The notes beneath the pieces were generated by a model. That model saw only the letters and a list, made by a program, of their open reading frames with translations. It was not told the origin of the DNA and did no database searches. DNA of 64,000 nt from JAABUE01 sp037440925 (GTDB lineage: Bacteria > Chloroflexota > Anaerolineae > Anaerolineales > Villigracilaceae), in the NCBI GenBank assembly GCA_037440925.1, contig JBBITF010000016.1, positions 1 through 64,000 of the forward strand. The letters are read 5' to 3'. This document shows, piece by piece, positions 50,836 to 59,178 of the stretch; position 1 is the stretch's first letter; each line of letters opens with the position of its first letter. Position numbers and translations under genes: made by a program.

Positions 50836-52173
50836 TCATTGAGACGAAACCAGCAAGCATTGTATCAAGCCTGGAGCGCTGATGAGTTCTCCCTCCTCGT
50901 TGTATTGCCCGTACAAGGCCTGAATGGCCTGCTGGGCATTGAAAGACAAAGTAACCACAATCCACCAGTCCCCATGATCGTTTAGAATGCCTGCATCTGT
51001 CACAATTGAAGCGTAACTATAAAACGCTTGCCCGTTTTTGCTGACCGCCTCTGCCCCGATGGCCCTGGCCAGGTTTTTCAAGTTGCCGCGAGAGGGGTCA
51101 TCCAGGTCTATTTTCAAAAGAGCAAACGCCATTTCTCTAACCCGCTCATCTTGCATATCAAACAGCGCTTTGTAAAATCGAAAAAAGTCTTTGGCAGTCA
51201 GGGCGTTGACCACGCGGCTCTGCTTTTCGGTGGAGCAGTTTAGAACAGCAAACTGATTGGCGCACGCATCCTTCAATCCATAGGTCGAAAGGAATGATTC
51301 GACCCACTTCCCGCGCCGGTTGGTCTCTAAGACGATACCCCACTCGTAAAGTCCACGGTGGCTTTCCGAGGTGGAGTCAGGCAAGTCGGCAAAATCGGTC
51401 AGCCAGGCATTGAAAGCCGTGATAGGATTTGAGCCTCCGCACTGTTCGTCAATCACCGGCGGCGGTTCGAGACAGTTGTCATAGACAAAACGTAATACAT
51501 TCGCCGCCGCCTGATTGCCGCTGCGCGCTACCATACCGAAGACCTGACTGAGGATAAAATAGCGTTTATCCAGGCGACCTGCAACCACACCATTCTCCTG
51601 AACGCGGTTCTCGACAAAGAAAGTTTCGATATGATTCCAACCGTTGACATCTGCCAGGCGCGAAACCAGTTTTTGCCGATAGGGTTCGCTGGTATACCAG
51701 TCAACCTTCCCAGCCGCCTCTTCGTCCAAAAAATAGGCGTTCCATTCTGGAGAACTCACATCCCAATATTTTCTGCAGGCGGAAAGAAAATAGACCAATA
51801 GCGGCGCTTTGAACGCCGACGCAAACTGAAAGGGGGTATCGGCATTGATGGAAACCACTTCCTGCTCTTTATTCAAGTTGTAAATGTAGACGCCAATATC
51901 ATCTACTGTTCGGCCGGGCAAGCAACTATCAGGGCTGGTTTTGAGGGCTTGTAAGAATGGTTGAGTACAAGCAGAGAAATCATGGGACGAAGGCGTTACC
52001 AGGCCAGGCGTATCGGTTGACCGCAACGGCACAGGAGGAGCAACGGAGGAGACAGCCCTGGTTGGAGCGCTCTGCTCCGGCCTCGCCATGTCAGCCTGAC
52101 AGCCAATCAAGAGCGTCGAAAAGAACACCCCTCCAAGAAGCAAAAAAGAAATCAGCCGTACATGGACTCTCAT
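50836..52173 (-). CDS. Class A beta-lactamase-like serine hydrolase lipoprotein
   Basis: 445 residues with a lipoprotein signal (lipobox LLIGC) and a Ser/Thr/Pro linker. The domain has the SxxK motif FASAFKAPLL, SxN as SGNQAAANV, and a KxG-like SKNG before FYSYASIV, the arrangement of the beta-lactamase2/PBP superfamily. It contains several extra Cys (CLPG, CLEP, CGGSN, CANQ, NCST) suggesting disulfides, and is much longer than a resistance beta-lactamase. More likely a surface DD-peptidase-like or esterase-like hydrolase than a resistance enzyme. Monocistronic, convergent with menC-like. Confidence 0.82.
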   Translation of the reverse strand: MRVHVRLISFLLLGGVFFSTLLIGCQADMARPEQSAPTRAVSSVAPPVPLRSTDTPGLVTPSSHDFSACTQPFLQALKTSPDSCLPGRTVDDIGVYIYNLNKEQEVVSINADTPFQFASAFKAPLLVYFLSACRKYWDVSSPEWNAYFLDEEAAGKVDWYTSEPYRQKLVSRLADVNGWNHIETFFVENRVQENGVVAGRLDKRYFILSQVFGMVARSGNQAAANVLRFVYDNCLEPPPVIDEQCGGSNPITAFNAWLTDFADLPDSTSESHRGLYEWGIVLETNRRGKWVESFLSTYGLKDACANQFAVLNCSTEKQSRVVNALTAKDFFRFYKALFDMQDERVREMAFALLKIDLDDPSRGNLKNLARAIGAEAVSKNGQAFYSYASIVTDAGILNDHGDWWIVVTLSFNAQQAIQALYGQYNEEGELISAPGLIQCLLVSSQ

Positions 52174-52277
52174 GCGCCTTCCAATTTACAAAGCATTGTA
52201 CTTCAATCGCCGGCGGGAAGAAGTGGTAAGATTGGCCTAACCGATACCGAACGCTTGAGCGCCTCATCCCGACTGCC

Positions 52278-54044
52278 ATGCAGAACTTACAACTAAAAAC
52301 AGCCCGTCTTGCGCTTCTGCTCTTTTTCCTGACCTCTTGTCTCCCGGCAGGTAATATTCCCCTGCCGCCTATGGAAATCCCGCTGCGCGACCTGTCGGCC
52401 CGGCAGCCAACCGCCCCGCCGGTCGCCGCAGCCTCCGCCCTTCCGCCCTCCCTTCCTCTGTCAGGCAGTCTGACTGCCGGCTCTCCGTCTCCCTCCGATA
52501 CACCGCCCGCCTATGCGCCCAACGAACAGGAGCCCCCTACCTCCACTTCGCAGCCCTATCCGCTGTGGATCGAGCCAGCCCTGCCCGATGCGCTGCGCGA
52601 GGCCACGCTCACCTGGAACTTGCCAGCCGCCAGCAGCGCCTCCACAGCCAGCCTGCAATTGGGTTTTGCCGCTCCTTACGACAAAATTGTCTCCACGTGG
52701 ATTTATGCCCTGGTAGCGCCCTTTCCTACCACATTGGATGGCGTGACTCTGGCCGACCTGGAAGCCGCCTGGCACGCTTCTTCCTCTGGACCCCTGGCCG
52801 GTTCGCCGTTATGGATGACAGAATCCACCCAAGCGGCTTTTACCGCCCTGTGGGGCGAAGCCGCCGCAGGGGCCGTTCAAACCGCCGCAGCCGGCGAATT
52901 GGTCGAAAAAATGTGGCAAAACCGGCCTGCCTGGGGACTCGTCCCCTTCGAGGCGCTCGAACCGAAACTAAAAGTCTTGACTGTAGACGGCCAATCGCCC
53001 ATCCGCAACGATTTCGACGAGACAGCCTATCCATTGAAAATCAACTTCTCGCTGGTCAGCGCGCAGCCAATTGACTTGGAATTGGAAAAATTACAACTCC
53101 CGGCCACTAACCGCGACCCATCCAAACTGACCGTGCTTCTTATGACCGGCGTCACGGCGCTGGTGCGCGCGACGGCTGCACAAATGGAAATTGTAGGAGT
53201 GGATTACCCGGCCTGGAATATCGGCGATACGCTCAAGGCCGCCGACATCACCCACATCAGCAATGAAGTCCCATTCTACAGCGGCTGCCCATATCCCAAC
53301 CCGCGCCAGGAGGGGCTGGTCTTTTGCAGCAACCCAAAATACATCGAACTGCTCGAACTGGTTGGCGCCGACGTCATCGAGTTGACCGGCAATCACTTCC
53401 AAGATTACGGCTCGCAAGCCACGCTGAGCACGCTGGAAATGTACAAGGAACGCAAGTGGCCCTACTACGGCGGCGGCGCTAACCTGGCAGACTCGCAAAA
53501 ACCCGCCATTCTGGAACACAACGGCAACCGTTTTGCCTTCTTGGGGTGTAACCCTATCGGGCCGGGCTATGCTCTGGCCACCGAAGACAGCCCCGGCGCA
53601 GCGCCGTGCGGCGACTACGAATGGATGAAAAGCGAAATTGCCCGCCTGAAAGCCGAAGGCTATCTCGTGATAGCCACTTTTCAGTACGAGGAATACTACC
53701 AGGCCGAACCGACCGAGACCCACCGACGCGATTTCCGCGCCATTGCCGAAGCCGGCGCCACCATCGTCAGCGGCAGCCAGGCGCACGTGCCTCAGGCCAT
53801 GGAATTCTACAACGGGGCATTCATCCATTACGGTCTGGGGAACCTGTTCTTCGACCAGATGGCCGCTCCTTCGCGCCGCGAGTTTCTCGACCGGCACATC
53901 TTCTATAATGGCCGGTATATCAGCACCGAATTGATAACTGCTATGCTCGAAGATTATGCCCGTCCGCGCCTGATGAAAGCGGAAGAGCGAAAAACCTTCC
54001 TGGAGACCATGTTTGAAGTGAGTGGTTGGAAACTCGAGGAGTGA
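52278..54044 (+). CDS. CapA-like metallophosphatase-fold lipoprotein
   Basis: 588 residues. Lipobox LTSC, a Pro/Ser/Thr linker, and about 200 residues of unassigned domain precede a CapA (PGA_cap) domain from about residue 280. CapA motifs seen: NE in ADITHISNEVPF, LTGNHFQDYG, YYGGGANL, AHVPQAMEFYNGAFIHYGLGNLFFDQM. The usual first metal motif GD reads TGVTALVRA, without Asp, and the HPH-type motif reads SQAH. The metal site is therefore altered. CapA proteins in Bacillus take part in poly-gamma-glutamate capsule export; here no capBC are nearby, so a capsule role is not supported. Followed after 3 bases by a cyclase gene. Confidence 0.85.
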   Translation: MQNLQLKTARLALLLFFLTSCLPAGNIPLPPMEIPLRDLSARQPTAPPVAAASALPPSLPLSGSLTAGSPSPSDTPPAYAPNEQEPPTSTSQPYPLWIEPALPDALREATLTWNLPAASSASTASLQLGFAAPYDKIVSTWIYALVAPFPTTLDGVTLADLEAAWHASSSGPLAGSPLWMTESTQAAFTALWGEAAAGAVQTAAAGELVEKMWQNRPAWGLVPFEALEPKLKVLTVDGQSPIRNDFDETAYPLKINFSLVSAQPIDLELEKLQLPATNRDPSKLTVLLMTGVTALVRATAAQMEIVGVDYPAWNIGDTLKAADITHISNEVPFYSGCPYPNPRQEGLVFCSNPKYIELLELVGADVIELTGNHFQDYGSQATLSTLEMYKERKWPYYGGGANLADSQKPAILEHNGNRFAFLGCNPIGPGYALATEDSPGAAPCGDYEWMKSEIARLKAEGYLVIATFQYEEYYQAEPTETHRRDFRAIAEAGATIVSGSQAHVPQAMEFYNGAFIHYGLGNLFFDQMAAPSRREFLDRHIFYNGRYISTELITAMLEDYARPRLMKAEERKTFLETMFEVSGWKLEE

Positions 54045-54047
54045 ACG

Positions 54048-54692
54048 ATGAAAATCTTTGATATTTCCCTGCCCCTTTCTCCCAACCTGTCGGTGTGGCC
54101 GGGAGATCCGCCCATCGTATTGGAGCAAGTCGCTTCGATGGATGCGGGCGACGATTGCAATCTCACCCGGCTGACAGCCAGCGTGCATAGCGGCACGCAT
54201 GTAGATGCGCCGCATCACTTCCTCAACGATGGTCGCACGGTTGAGCAACTGCCATTGGAGGTGCTGACTGGCCGCTGTTACGTCGTCCAACTGCCAGATG
54301 GCGTTGACATGATTACCGCCGACGCCCTGGAACGGATGTCACTGCCCACAGGCATAACCCGCCTCTTATTTGGTACGCGCAACTCCCGATGGTGGATGCG
54401 CGGTGAGACCGTTTTTCAGGAAGATTTCGTAGCCATCAGCGCCGATGGCGCACGCTGGCTGGCAGAACACCGCCTCCAATTGATAGGGATTGACTATCTC
54501 TCGGTAGCGCCTTTTAACGACTCTATCCCTACCCATCAAGTGTTACTGCAAGCCGGCATCATCTTGCTCGAAGGACTGAACCTGTCTGCTGTGCCGCGCG
54601 GCTTCTATGACTTGTATTGCCTGCCGCTCAACCTACTTGGCGCCGAAGGCGCGCCGGCCAGAGCCATTTTGATTTCAGATCACGGACAATGA
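54048..54692 (+). CDS. Cyclase family protein (kynurenine formamidase-like)
   Basis: 214 residues, PF04199-type cyclase/amidohydrolase. The metal motif is HSGTHVDAPHHF (HxGTHxDxPxHF) with upstream DISLPLSPNLSVWPGDPP, and LIGIDYLSVAPFNDSIPTHQVLL near the C-terminus. The family includes KynB, which hydrolyses N-formylkynurenine, and polyketide cyclases. No other tryptophan degradation gene is nearby, so the substrate remains open. GAGGAG precedes ATG 54048. Tight spacing on both sides suggests an operon with the CapA-like and Thr/Pro-linker genes. Confidence 0.88.
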   Translation: MKIFDISLPLSPNLSVWPGDPPIVLEQVASMDAGDDCNLTRLTASVHSGTHVDAPHHFLNDGRTVEQLPLEVLTGRCYVVQLPDGVDMITADALERMSLPTGITRLLFGTRNSRWWMRGETVFQEDFVAISADGARWLAEHRLQLIGIDYLSVAPFNDSIPTHQVLLQAGIILLEGLNLSAVPRGFYDLYCLPLNLLGAEGAPARAILISDHGQ

Positions 54693-54696
54693 AACT

Positions 54697-55500
54697 ATGC
54701 GCAAGACCCAAAAATCGAAACGCTACTTTGGCATGACCCTGCCGCAAGTGGGCATCCTGCTCATCATGGCCTGCCTGGCTTGTAGCCTGACAAGCACAGG
54801 ATTGTATTTCGCCCTGAATTCTCTCGTCCCACAAGTCAGCGTCACATCCGAGCCGAATAGAAAAAGCGAGACACCAACCCCCGCAATGACCTTCACCCCC
54901 ACCCTCACAGCCACCCCAACGCGCATCCCTAGCCCAACCCCTACAAAATACGAGGACGCGATTCCCGCCGGTTGGAAGCAATACATCGAACAATTCAGGT
55001 ACGAAATCTGGTTTCCCCCCGAATACACTCCCGTTGACCAACGCGGGAAATTGCAAGAACTCATTCAAATCTATGAAGACGGGGGCTACAGCGAAATTGC
55101 CCAATTACGGACGGCCACCCTGGATGAAGATGTAACCCATTATGTCTTATGGATGGCCGATACCGTCATCACGCCGCTGCGCTATCAGACCAACGTCTCC
55201 ATTGCCACCTACCCGCTCGAAAGAAGGACGCTGGCCGAATACGTCGAAGCGCAAATGGCCGACTTTCCCGCCTCGATACGCTTCATGGAAAGAAGAGCCT
55301 ACAACCTGGGCATCTACCAGGCAGAACGACTGTGGCTGGAAAACAGTTTGCCTAACACCACTCTTGGAATGGTGATGTACGTCGTCCGCGCCCAAGAGGA
55401 TGTCTGGATCATTACCTGCTACACCCACTTCAACGAGTTCTACACGCGCGTGCCTGTTTTCGACCAGATTGCAAGCACATTTCGGACGCTCAACCCGTGA
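54697..55500 (+). CDS. Membrane-anchored protein with Thr/Pro linker
   Basis: 267 residues: membrane anchor at about 17-42 (VGILLIMACLACSLTSTGLYFAL), a Thr/Pro linker (TPTPAMTFTPTLTATPTRIP) and an extracytoplasmic domain of about 175 residues with WKQYIEQFRYEIWFPPEYTPV and a C-terminal DVWIITCYTHFNEFYTRVPVFDQIASTFRTL. The end resembles PsbP- or DUF1795-like lipoprotein domains, in which a final helix reads FxxIxxSFR. Its 3' end overlaps the convergent VanZ gene by 61 bases. Function unknown. Confidence 0.75.
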   Translation: MRKTQKSKRYFGMTLPQVGILLIMACLACSLTSTGLYFALNSLVPQVSVTSEPNRKSETPTPAMTFTPTLTATPTRIPSPTPTKYEDAIPAGWKQYIEQFRYEIWFPPEYTPVDQRGKLQELIQIYEDGGYSEIAQLRTATLDEDVTHYVLWMADTVITPLRYQTNVSIATYPLERRTLAEYVEAQMADFPASIRFMERRAYNLGIYQAERLWLENSLPNTTLGMVMYVVRAQEDVWIITCYTHFNEFYTRVPVFDQIASTFRTLNP

Positions 55501-55865
55501 AAGTGGACAAACAGCGCCAGCGCCGCGCCACAGCCGTCAATCAGCACATCCCCATGCGAAGGATGACGCCCAGGCGTGAACGATTGGTGGAATTCATCCG
55601 ACACAGAGTACAGTATCGTCAACAAAAAAGCCCAAAGATAACGCCTGCGCCTGCCCGGCGCGGTTTCCGGGCCAATTGTCGAGCGCAAGCCGCGCGCATA
55701 CGACAGCGCCAGCAGACCATATCCCAGCGCATGGCCGCCCTTCTTGATCAGGGTGTCGGCCCAATCGAAATCGGGCATCTCGTTAGACGGGATGGACGAA
55801 AAAACAAAAATGGCCGCCATGAGCAACACGGCGGGCAGCCAGCGGATTATGCGCTTACCAATCAC
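55440..55865 (-). CDS. VanZ family membrane protein
   Basis: 141 residues, four membrane helices, with VanZ-family motifs FSSIPSNEMP, KKGGHALGYGLLALSYARGL and SVSDEFHQSFTPGRHPSHGDVLIDGCGAALAL (the DExHQ and DxxxN/D-G core). VanZ of the vancomycin cluster confers low-level teicoplanin resistance; most homologues are of unknown function. No other van genes are present. Convergent overlap of 61 bases with the preceding gene. Confidence 0.88.
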   Translation of the reverse strand: MIGKRIIRWLPAVLLMAAIFVFSSIPSNEMPDFDWADTLIKKGGHALGYGLLALSYARGLRSTIGPETAPGRRRRYLWAFLLTILYSVSDEFHQSFTPGRHPSHGDVLIDGCGAALALFVHFHGLSVRNVLAIWSKTGTRV

Positions 55866-55932
55866 GGCAACTCCTGATGAACAAAAGACACTATCCGTCC
55901 CAGTATAGTACCAGCACGAAAGGTTTGCACAG

Positions 55933-55938
55933 TATAAT
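55933..55938 (+). promoter_or_regulatory. -10 box before the glycosyltransferase operon
   Basis: TATAAT in AGTATAATCAG, 26 bases before the chosen ATG, identical over 11 bases to the box at 30816. No convincing -35 hexamer. A start near 55945 would leave only about 20 leader bases. Confidence 0.5.
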
Positions 55939-55964
55939 CAGTTTTCTTGAGAGGCACAATTAGC

Positions 55965-57563
55965 ATGACGCTCCTACGCCAACGCCTGGTCGTTTTACTC
56001 CACAGCGACAAATCACTCATCTTCCTCTTATTGATCGCCAACCTGACCGCCGGACTGCTGACTTTTCGGGATTACGGCTTCTCGCTAGATGAGCCGCTGT
56101 ATTACGACTACGCCGAATCCATTGGCTATGCCTACTCGCCCGCCGAATGGTTCAGCGGCAACTTCGACTTGACGCGCGCCTACGGCGCCAGTCCTGCCGA
56201 CCACGCCAATCGCGGACCGGCTTACCTGTTGCTGGCGCGCCTGCCCGCACAATGGCTTCAAGCCCTGGGCCTGGACAAAGCCTCGGCCTGGCATCTGGTC
56301 AACTTCCTGACCTTTCAGGTCGGAGTGTATTTCTTCTACCGTTTCTGCCTGCGCTGGATGCAGCCCCTTGCGGCCTTTGCCGCAACCGCCTTCCTGTCTA
56401 GCCAGCCGGTGCTGTGGGAACATGCCTTCATCAACCCAAAAGACCCGCCCTTTTTGACCTTCTTCCTGGTGACGCTCGAAGCGGGCTTCCGCATGGCCGA
56501 GCGCCTGGCAAACCCGCGTCCCGCTGAGAGCCATTGGCAGACCCTACGGGTCATTCTGCTTCCGGCCATCCTGCTGGGACTGACCACCAACCTGCGCGTG
56601 CTGGGTCCGCTGGCGGCTGTGCTGGCAGGCTTATATTTCCTGACGCTGAAAAAGCCAAAACGCATTCTGTGGTTCCTCCCCTATGGCCTGATTGCCTATC
56701 TGGTCATGACAGCCACCTGGCCTTACCTGTGGGAGAACCCGGTCGGCAAATTCATCGAAGTCGTGCGTTTCATGTCCTACAACCCCACTACTCTGCGGGT
56801 ACTGTTTTACGGTCGCCTATACCCGGCCAACGAACTACCGCTGCGTTACCTGCCCGTCATGTTGCTCCTCACGCTCACCGAACCGCTTTGGCCGCTAGCA
56901 GGGCTGGGATTACTCGTTGCCCTCATCAAAATCGCCCGCCGCCGTTTGGATTGGAAAACCTTGCTGCCCACGCTCGGCTGGTTTGCAATTCCATTTGGTT
57001 ACGTCTTGCTGCGCCGCCCGCCTATGTACGACGGCTTCCGGCATTTCCTGTTCATCGTCCCGCCGCTGTTCGTATTGGCAGGCATTACTTTGCAGGCCGC
57101 CTTCCAGTGGATGCAGCGCGCTTTGCCCAAAATCCAACCATGGCCTCAAACCGCTCTCCTGCTGGCTGTCCTCCTGCCGGGCATCCTCCCCTCCATTTCC
57201 TTGCATCCTTACGAGTATACTTATTATAATCAATTCATTGGCGGCACGGGCCAGGCTGCTTACCGCTTCGAGACCGATTACTGGCTCACCTGCTACAAAG
57301 AGGCGGTTGCCCAACTGGAGCCATTTGCCGGGCAAGGCGTCAACCTGTTCGTCGGACGCGAATTCTACATTGCGGCCTACTACGCTTCCCCGAATATCAC
57401 CGTGCTAGACGCCGACCGATTACGCAAGTCCATCCAGCCGGGCGATTACCTGCTGATGAATTCACGCGCTAACCCCTCCTTGCAACGTTACCGCGACCCG
57501 CGCCAGATCGTCCTGCGCGTAGGACGCGACGGCGCCCTCTTCTGTGTAACTCAAAGACAATGA
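55965..57563 (+). CDS. Glycosyltransferase family 39-like membrane protein
   Basis: 532 residues with 10-12 membrane helices. The first extracellular loop carries an acidic DEPLYYDYAES, the DE motif of polyprenyl-phosphate-mannose/ArnT-type transferases, followed by a re-entrant helical region with NRGPAYLLLARLPAQW. Further: WEHAFINPKDPPFLTFFLVTLEAGFR and RPPMYDGFRHFLFIVPP. These enzymes transfer sugars from lipid carriers to proteins or lipids outside the membrane. ATG 55965 is taken; TTG 55947 in frame would begin at or before the likely transcription start. Overlaps the next gene by ATGA. Confidence 0.85.
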   Translation: MTLLRQRLVVLLHSDKSLIFLLLIANLTAGLLTFRDYGFSLDEPLYYDYAESIGYAYSPAEWFSGNFDLTRAYGASPADHANRGPAYLLLARLPAQWLQALGLDKASAWHLVNFLTFQVGVYFFYRFCLRWMQPLAAFAATAFLSSQPVLWEHAFINPKDPPFLTFFLVTLEAGFRMAERLANPRPAESHWQTLRVILLPAILLGLTTNLRVLGPLAAVLAGLYFLTLKKPKRILWFLPYGLIAYLVMTATWPYLWENPVGKFIEVVRFMSYNPTTLRVLFYGRLYPANELPLRYLPVMLLLTLTEPLWPLAGLGLLVALIKIARRRLDWKTLLPTLGWFAIPFGYVLLRRPPMYDGFRHFLFIVPPLFVLAGITLQAAFQWMQRALPKIQPWPQTALLLAVLLPGILPSISLHPYEYTYYNQFIGGTGQAAYRFETDYWLTCYKEAVAQLEPFAGQGVNLFVGREFYIAAYYASPNITVLDADRLRKSIQPGDYLLMNSRANPSLQRYRDPRQIVLRVGRDGALFCVTQRQ

Positions 57564-58537
57564 ACCCTACCCACCGCGAACGCTTACAAGCCTGTCTGGC
57601 AGGCGAACGGCCCGACCGCCCGCCTGTTGCCTTGTGGCGGCACTTCCCCGTAGACGACCAATCGCCCGAGGCGCTGGCCGCCGCCACCCTGCACTGGCAG
57701 CGCGCCTACGATTTCGATTTCGTCAAGGTAACGCCGGCTTCATCTTTCTGCCTGAAGGACTGGGGCGCGGAGGATGCCTGGATGGGAGACAGCGAAGGCA
57801 CTCGCCGCTACACGAAGCGCGTCATCCAAAAACCGCAGGACTGGGAAAACCTGCCCGCGCTCGACCCCTCCGCCCCGCATCTTTCTGGACAACTGGCCTG
57901 CCTCCGTTTCATCGAGCAGGGACTCGGCCCCGGCACCCCCGTCATCCAGACGGTGTTCAGCCCCCTGGCGCAAGCCAAAAACCTGGCCGGCAACGACACG
58001 CTACTCGCCCATCTGCGACTCTACCCCGAGGCGGTGATGAAAGGCCTCGAAACCATTGCCTACACAACGCGCCGCTTTGTAGAAGCGGCCCTCGAAACCG
58101 GCATAGACGGCATCTTCTACGCTGTCCAGCACGCGCAGGCCTCCCTCCTCTCGGTCGAGGAATACAAGACCTTTGGCCTGCCGTTCGACCGGCAAGTGGT
58201 CGAACCTGCCAAATCACACTGGCTGAACATGCTGCACCTGCACGGGTGCGATGTCCATTTCTCGCTTCTTACCTCTTTCCGTTTTCCGATTATGAATTGG
58301 CATGATCGCGAAACGCCGCCCTCGCTGGCAGAGGCGCTCCAGGCTTACGCGGGGGTCGTATGCGGCGGCCTGGGGCGGGATACGCTGGTGTACCGGGAGC
58401 AGGCTGAGGTCCAGCAAGAGGCGCGCGAAGCCATCCAACAGACCGGCGGGCGGCGCTTCATCCTATCCACCGGCTGCGTAGCGCCAATCATCGCGCCGCA
58501 TGGCAATCTGCTGGCAGCGCGCAGGAGTGTGGAATGA
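57560..58537 (+). CDS. Uroporphyrinogen decarboxylase (URO-D) family protein
   Basis: 325 residues with the URO-D barrel fold: MNPTHRERLQACLAGERPDRPPVALWRHFP at the start, FDFVKVTPASSFCLKDWG, IDGIFYAVQHAQASLLSVEEYKTFGLPFDRQVV, HLHGCDVHF, and FILSTGCVAPIIAPHGNLLAARR. These fit better with the methyltransferase-like and uncharacterised branches than with HemE; the HemE N-terminal PVWxMRQAGR is absent. Thus it is probably not the heme pathway enzyme. Overlaps both neighbours by 4 bases, so it lies in one operon with the glycosyltransferase and rsmD. Confidence 0.85.
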   Translation: MNPTHRERLQACLAGERPDRPPVALWRHFPVDDQSPEALAAATLHWQRAYDFDFVKVTPASSFCLKDWGAEDAWMGDSEGTRRYTKRVIQKPQDWENLPALDPSAPHLSGQLACLRFIEQGLGPGTPVIQTVFSPLAQAKNLAGNDTLLAHLRLYPEAVMKGLETIAYTTRRFVEAALETGIDGIFYAVQHAQASLLSVEEYKTFGLPFDRQVVEPAKSHWLNMLHLHGCDVHFSLLTSFRFPIMNWHDRETPPSLAEALQAYAGVVCGGLGRDTLVYREQAEVQQEAREAIQQTGGRRFILSTGCVAPIIAPHGNLLAARRSVE

Positions 58538-59091
58538 GTCTGCGCGTTATCACCGGGCTGGCGAAAGGCCGCAAGTTGAAGTCGGTGCCAGGCGATACCA
58601 CCCGCCCCATCACCGACCGCGCCAAAGAAGCCCTGTTCGACATCCTGGCCGGCGACGTGACCGGCTCGGCCTGGTGGGACCTGTTCGCCGGCACGGGCGC
58701 AGTAGGCATCGAGGCCCTCAGCCGCGGCGCGGCTTTCGTGCGCTTCAGCGACCTGCACCGCGCGCCGATTGAGACGATCAAGTGGAATCTAGAGCATTGC
58801 AAACTGACAGCCAACGCAGAGGTGCGGCGCGGCGATGCTTTCAATATGCTGGCAGCCGAACCCGACCGGCAGTTCGATTTTATCTACATCGCGCCGCCGC
58901 AATACCAGTTACTATGGTCGCGGGCGCTGGCAGTGTTAGACGAAAACCCCGCCTGGCTGGCAGCGGATGGGCTGGCAATCGCGCAACTTGCGCCCAGAGA
59001 ATATCAATCGCTGCCGCTAGGAAGTCTCGAACAAATCGAGGAGCGTAAATACGGAAATACTCTGCTGGTATTCTACCAGCGCAAGTTGTAA
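58534..59091 (+). CDS. rsmD: 16S rRNA (guanine-N2)-methyltransferase, RsmD type
   Basis: 185 residues. Opens SLRVITGLAKGRKLKSVPG and RPITDRAKEALFDIL, the RsmD signature, then the SAM motif WDLFAGTGAVGIEALSRGA. RsmD methylates G966 of 16S rRNA before 30S assembly is complete. Motif IV, normally DPPY, is IAPPQY here with Ala120 in the Asp position, which would affect catalysis unless this lineage compensates; the remaining domain is intact. ATG 58534 lies in an ATGA overlap. Confidence 0.88.
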   Translation: MSLRVITGLAKGRKLKSVPGDTTRPITDRAKEALFDILAGDVTGSAWWDLFAGTGAVGIEALSRGAAFVRFSDLHRAPIETIKWNLEHCKLTANAEVRRGDAFNMLAAEPDRQFDFIYIAPPQYQLLWSRALAVLDENPAWLAADGLAIAQLAPREYQSLPLGSLEQIEERKYGNTLLVFYQRKL

Positions 59092-59108
59092 CGACTACCC
59101 TTTCTCCC

Positions 59109-59148
59109 GTAGGACAAGTCGTAGGACAAGTCTTAAGACTTGTCCTAC
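59109..59148. repeat. Hairpin, GACAAGTC/GACTTGTC family with partial duplicate
   Basis: A 28-base perfect palindrome (14-base arms GTAGGACAAGTCTT and AAGACTTGTCCTAC, 59121-59148), preceded directly by an extra copy of its first 12 bases (59109-59120). The same family as 19023-19048. Located between rsmD and the PF04008-type gene. Confidence 0.8.
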
Positions 59149-59178
59149 AAAAGCAAGGCGTGAATGAGGAGGCTTGTT

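Noticed and set aside
52278..54692. Capsule (poly-gamma-glutamate) locus around the CapA-like gene
   Set aside because: No capB, capC or capD homologue is adjacent, and key CapA motifs are altered.
55440..55865. VanZ as evidence of a glycopeptide resistance cluster
   Set aside because: No vanH, vanA, vanX or regulator genes are present; isolated VanZ-family genes are common.
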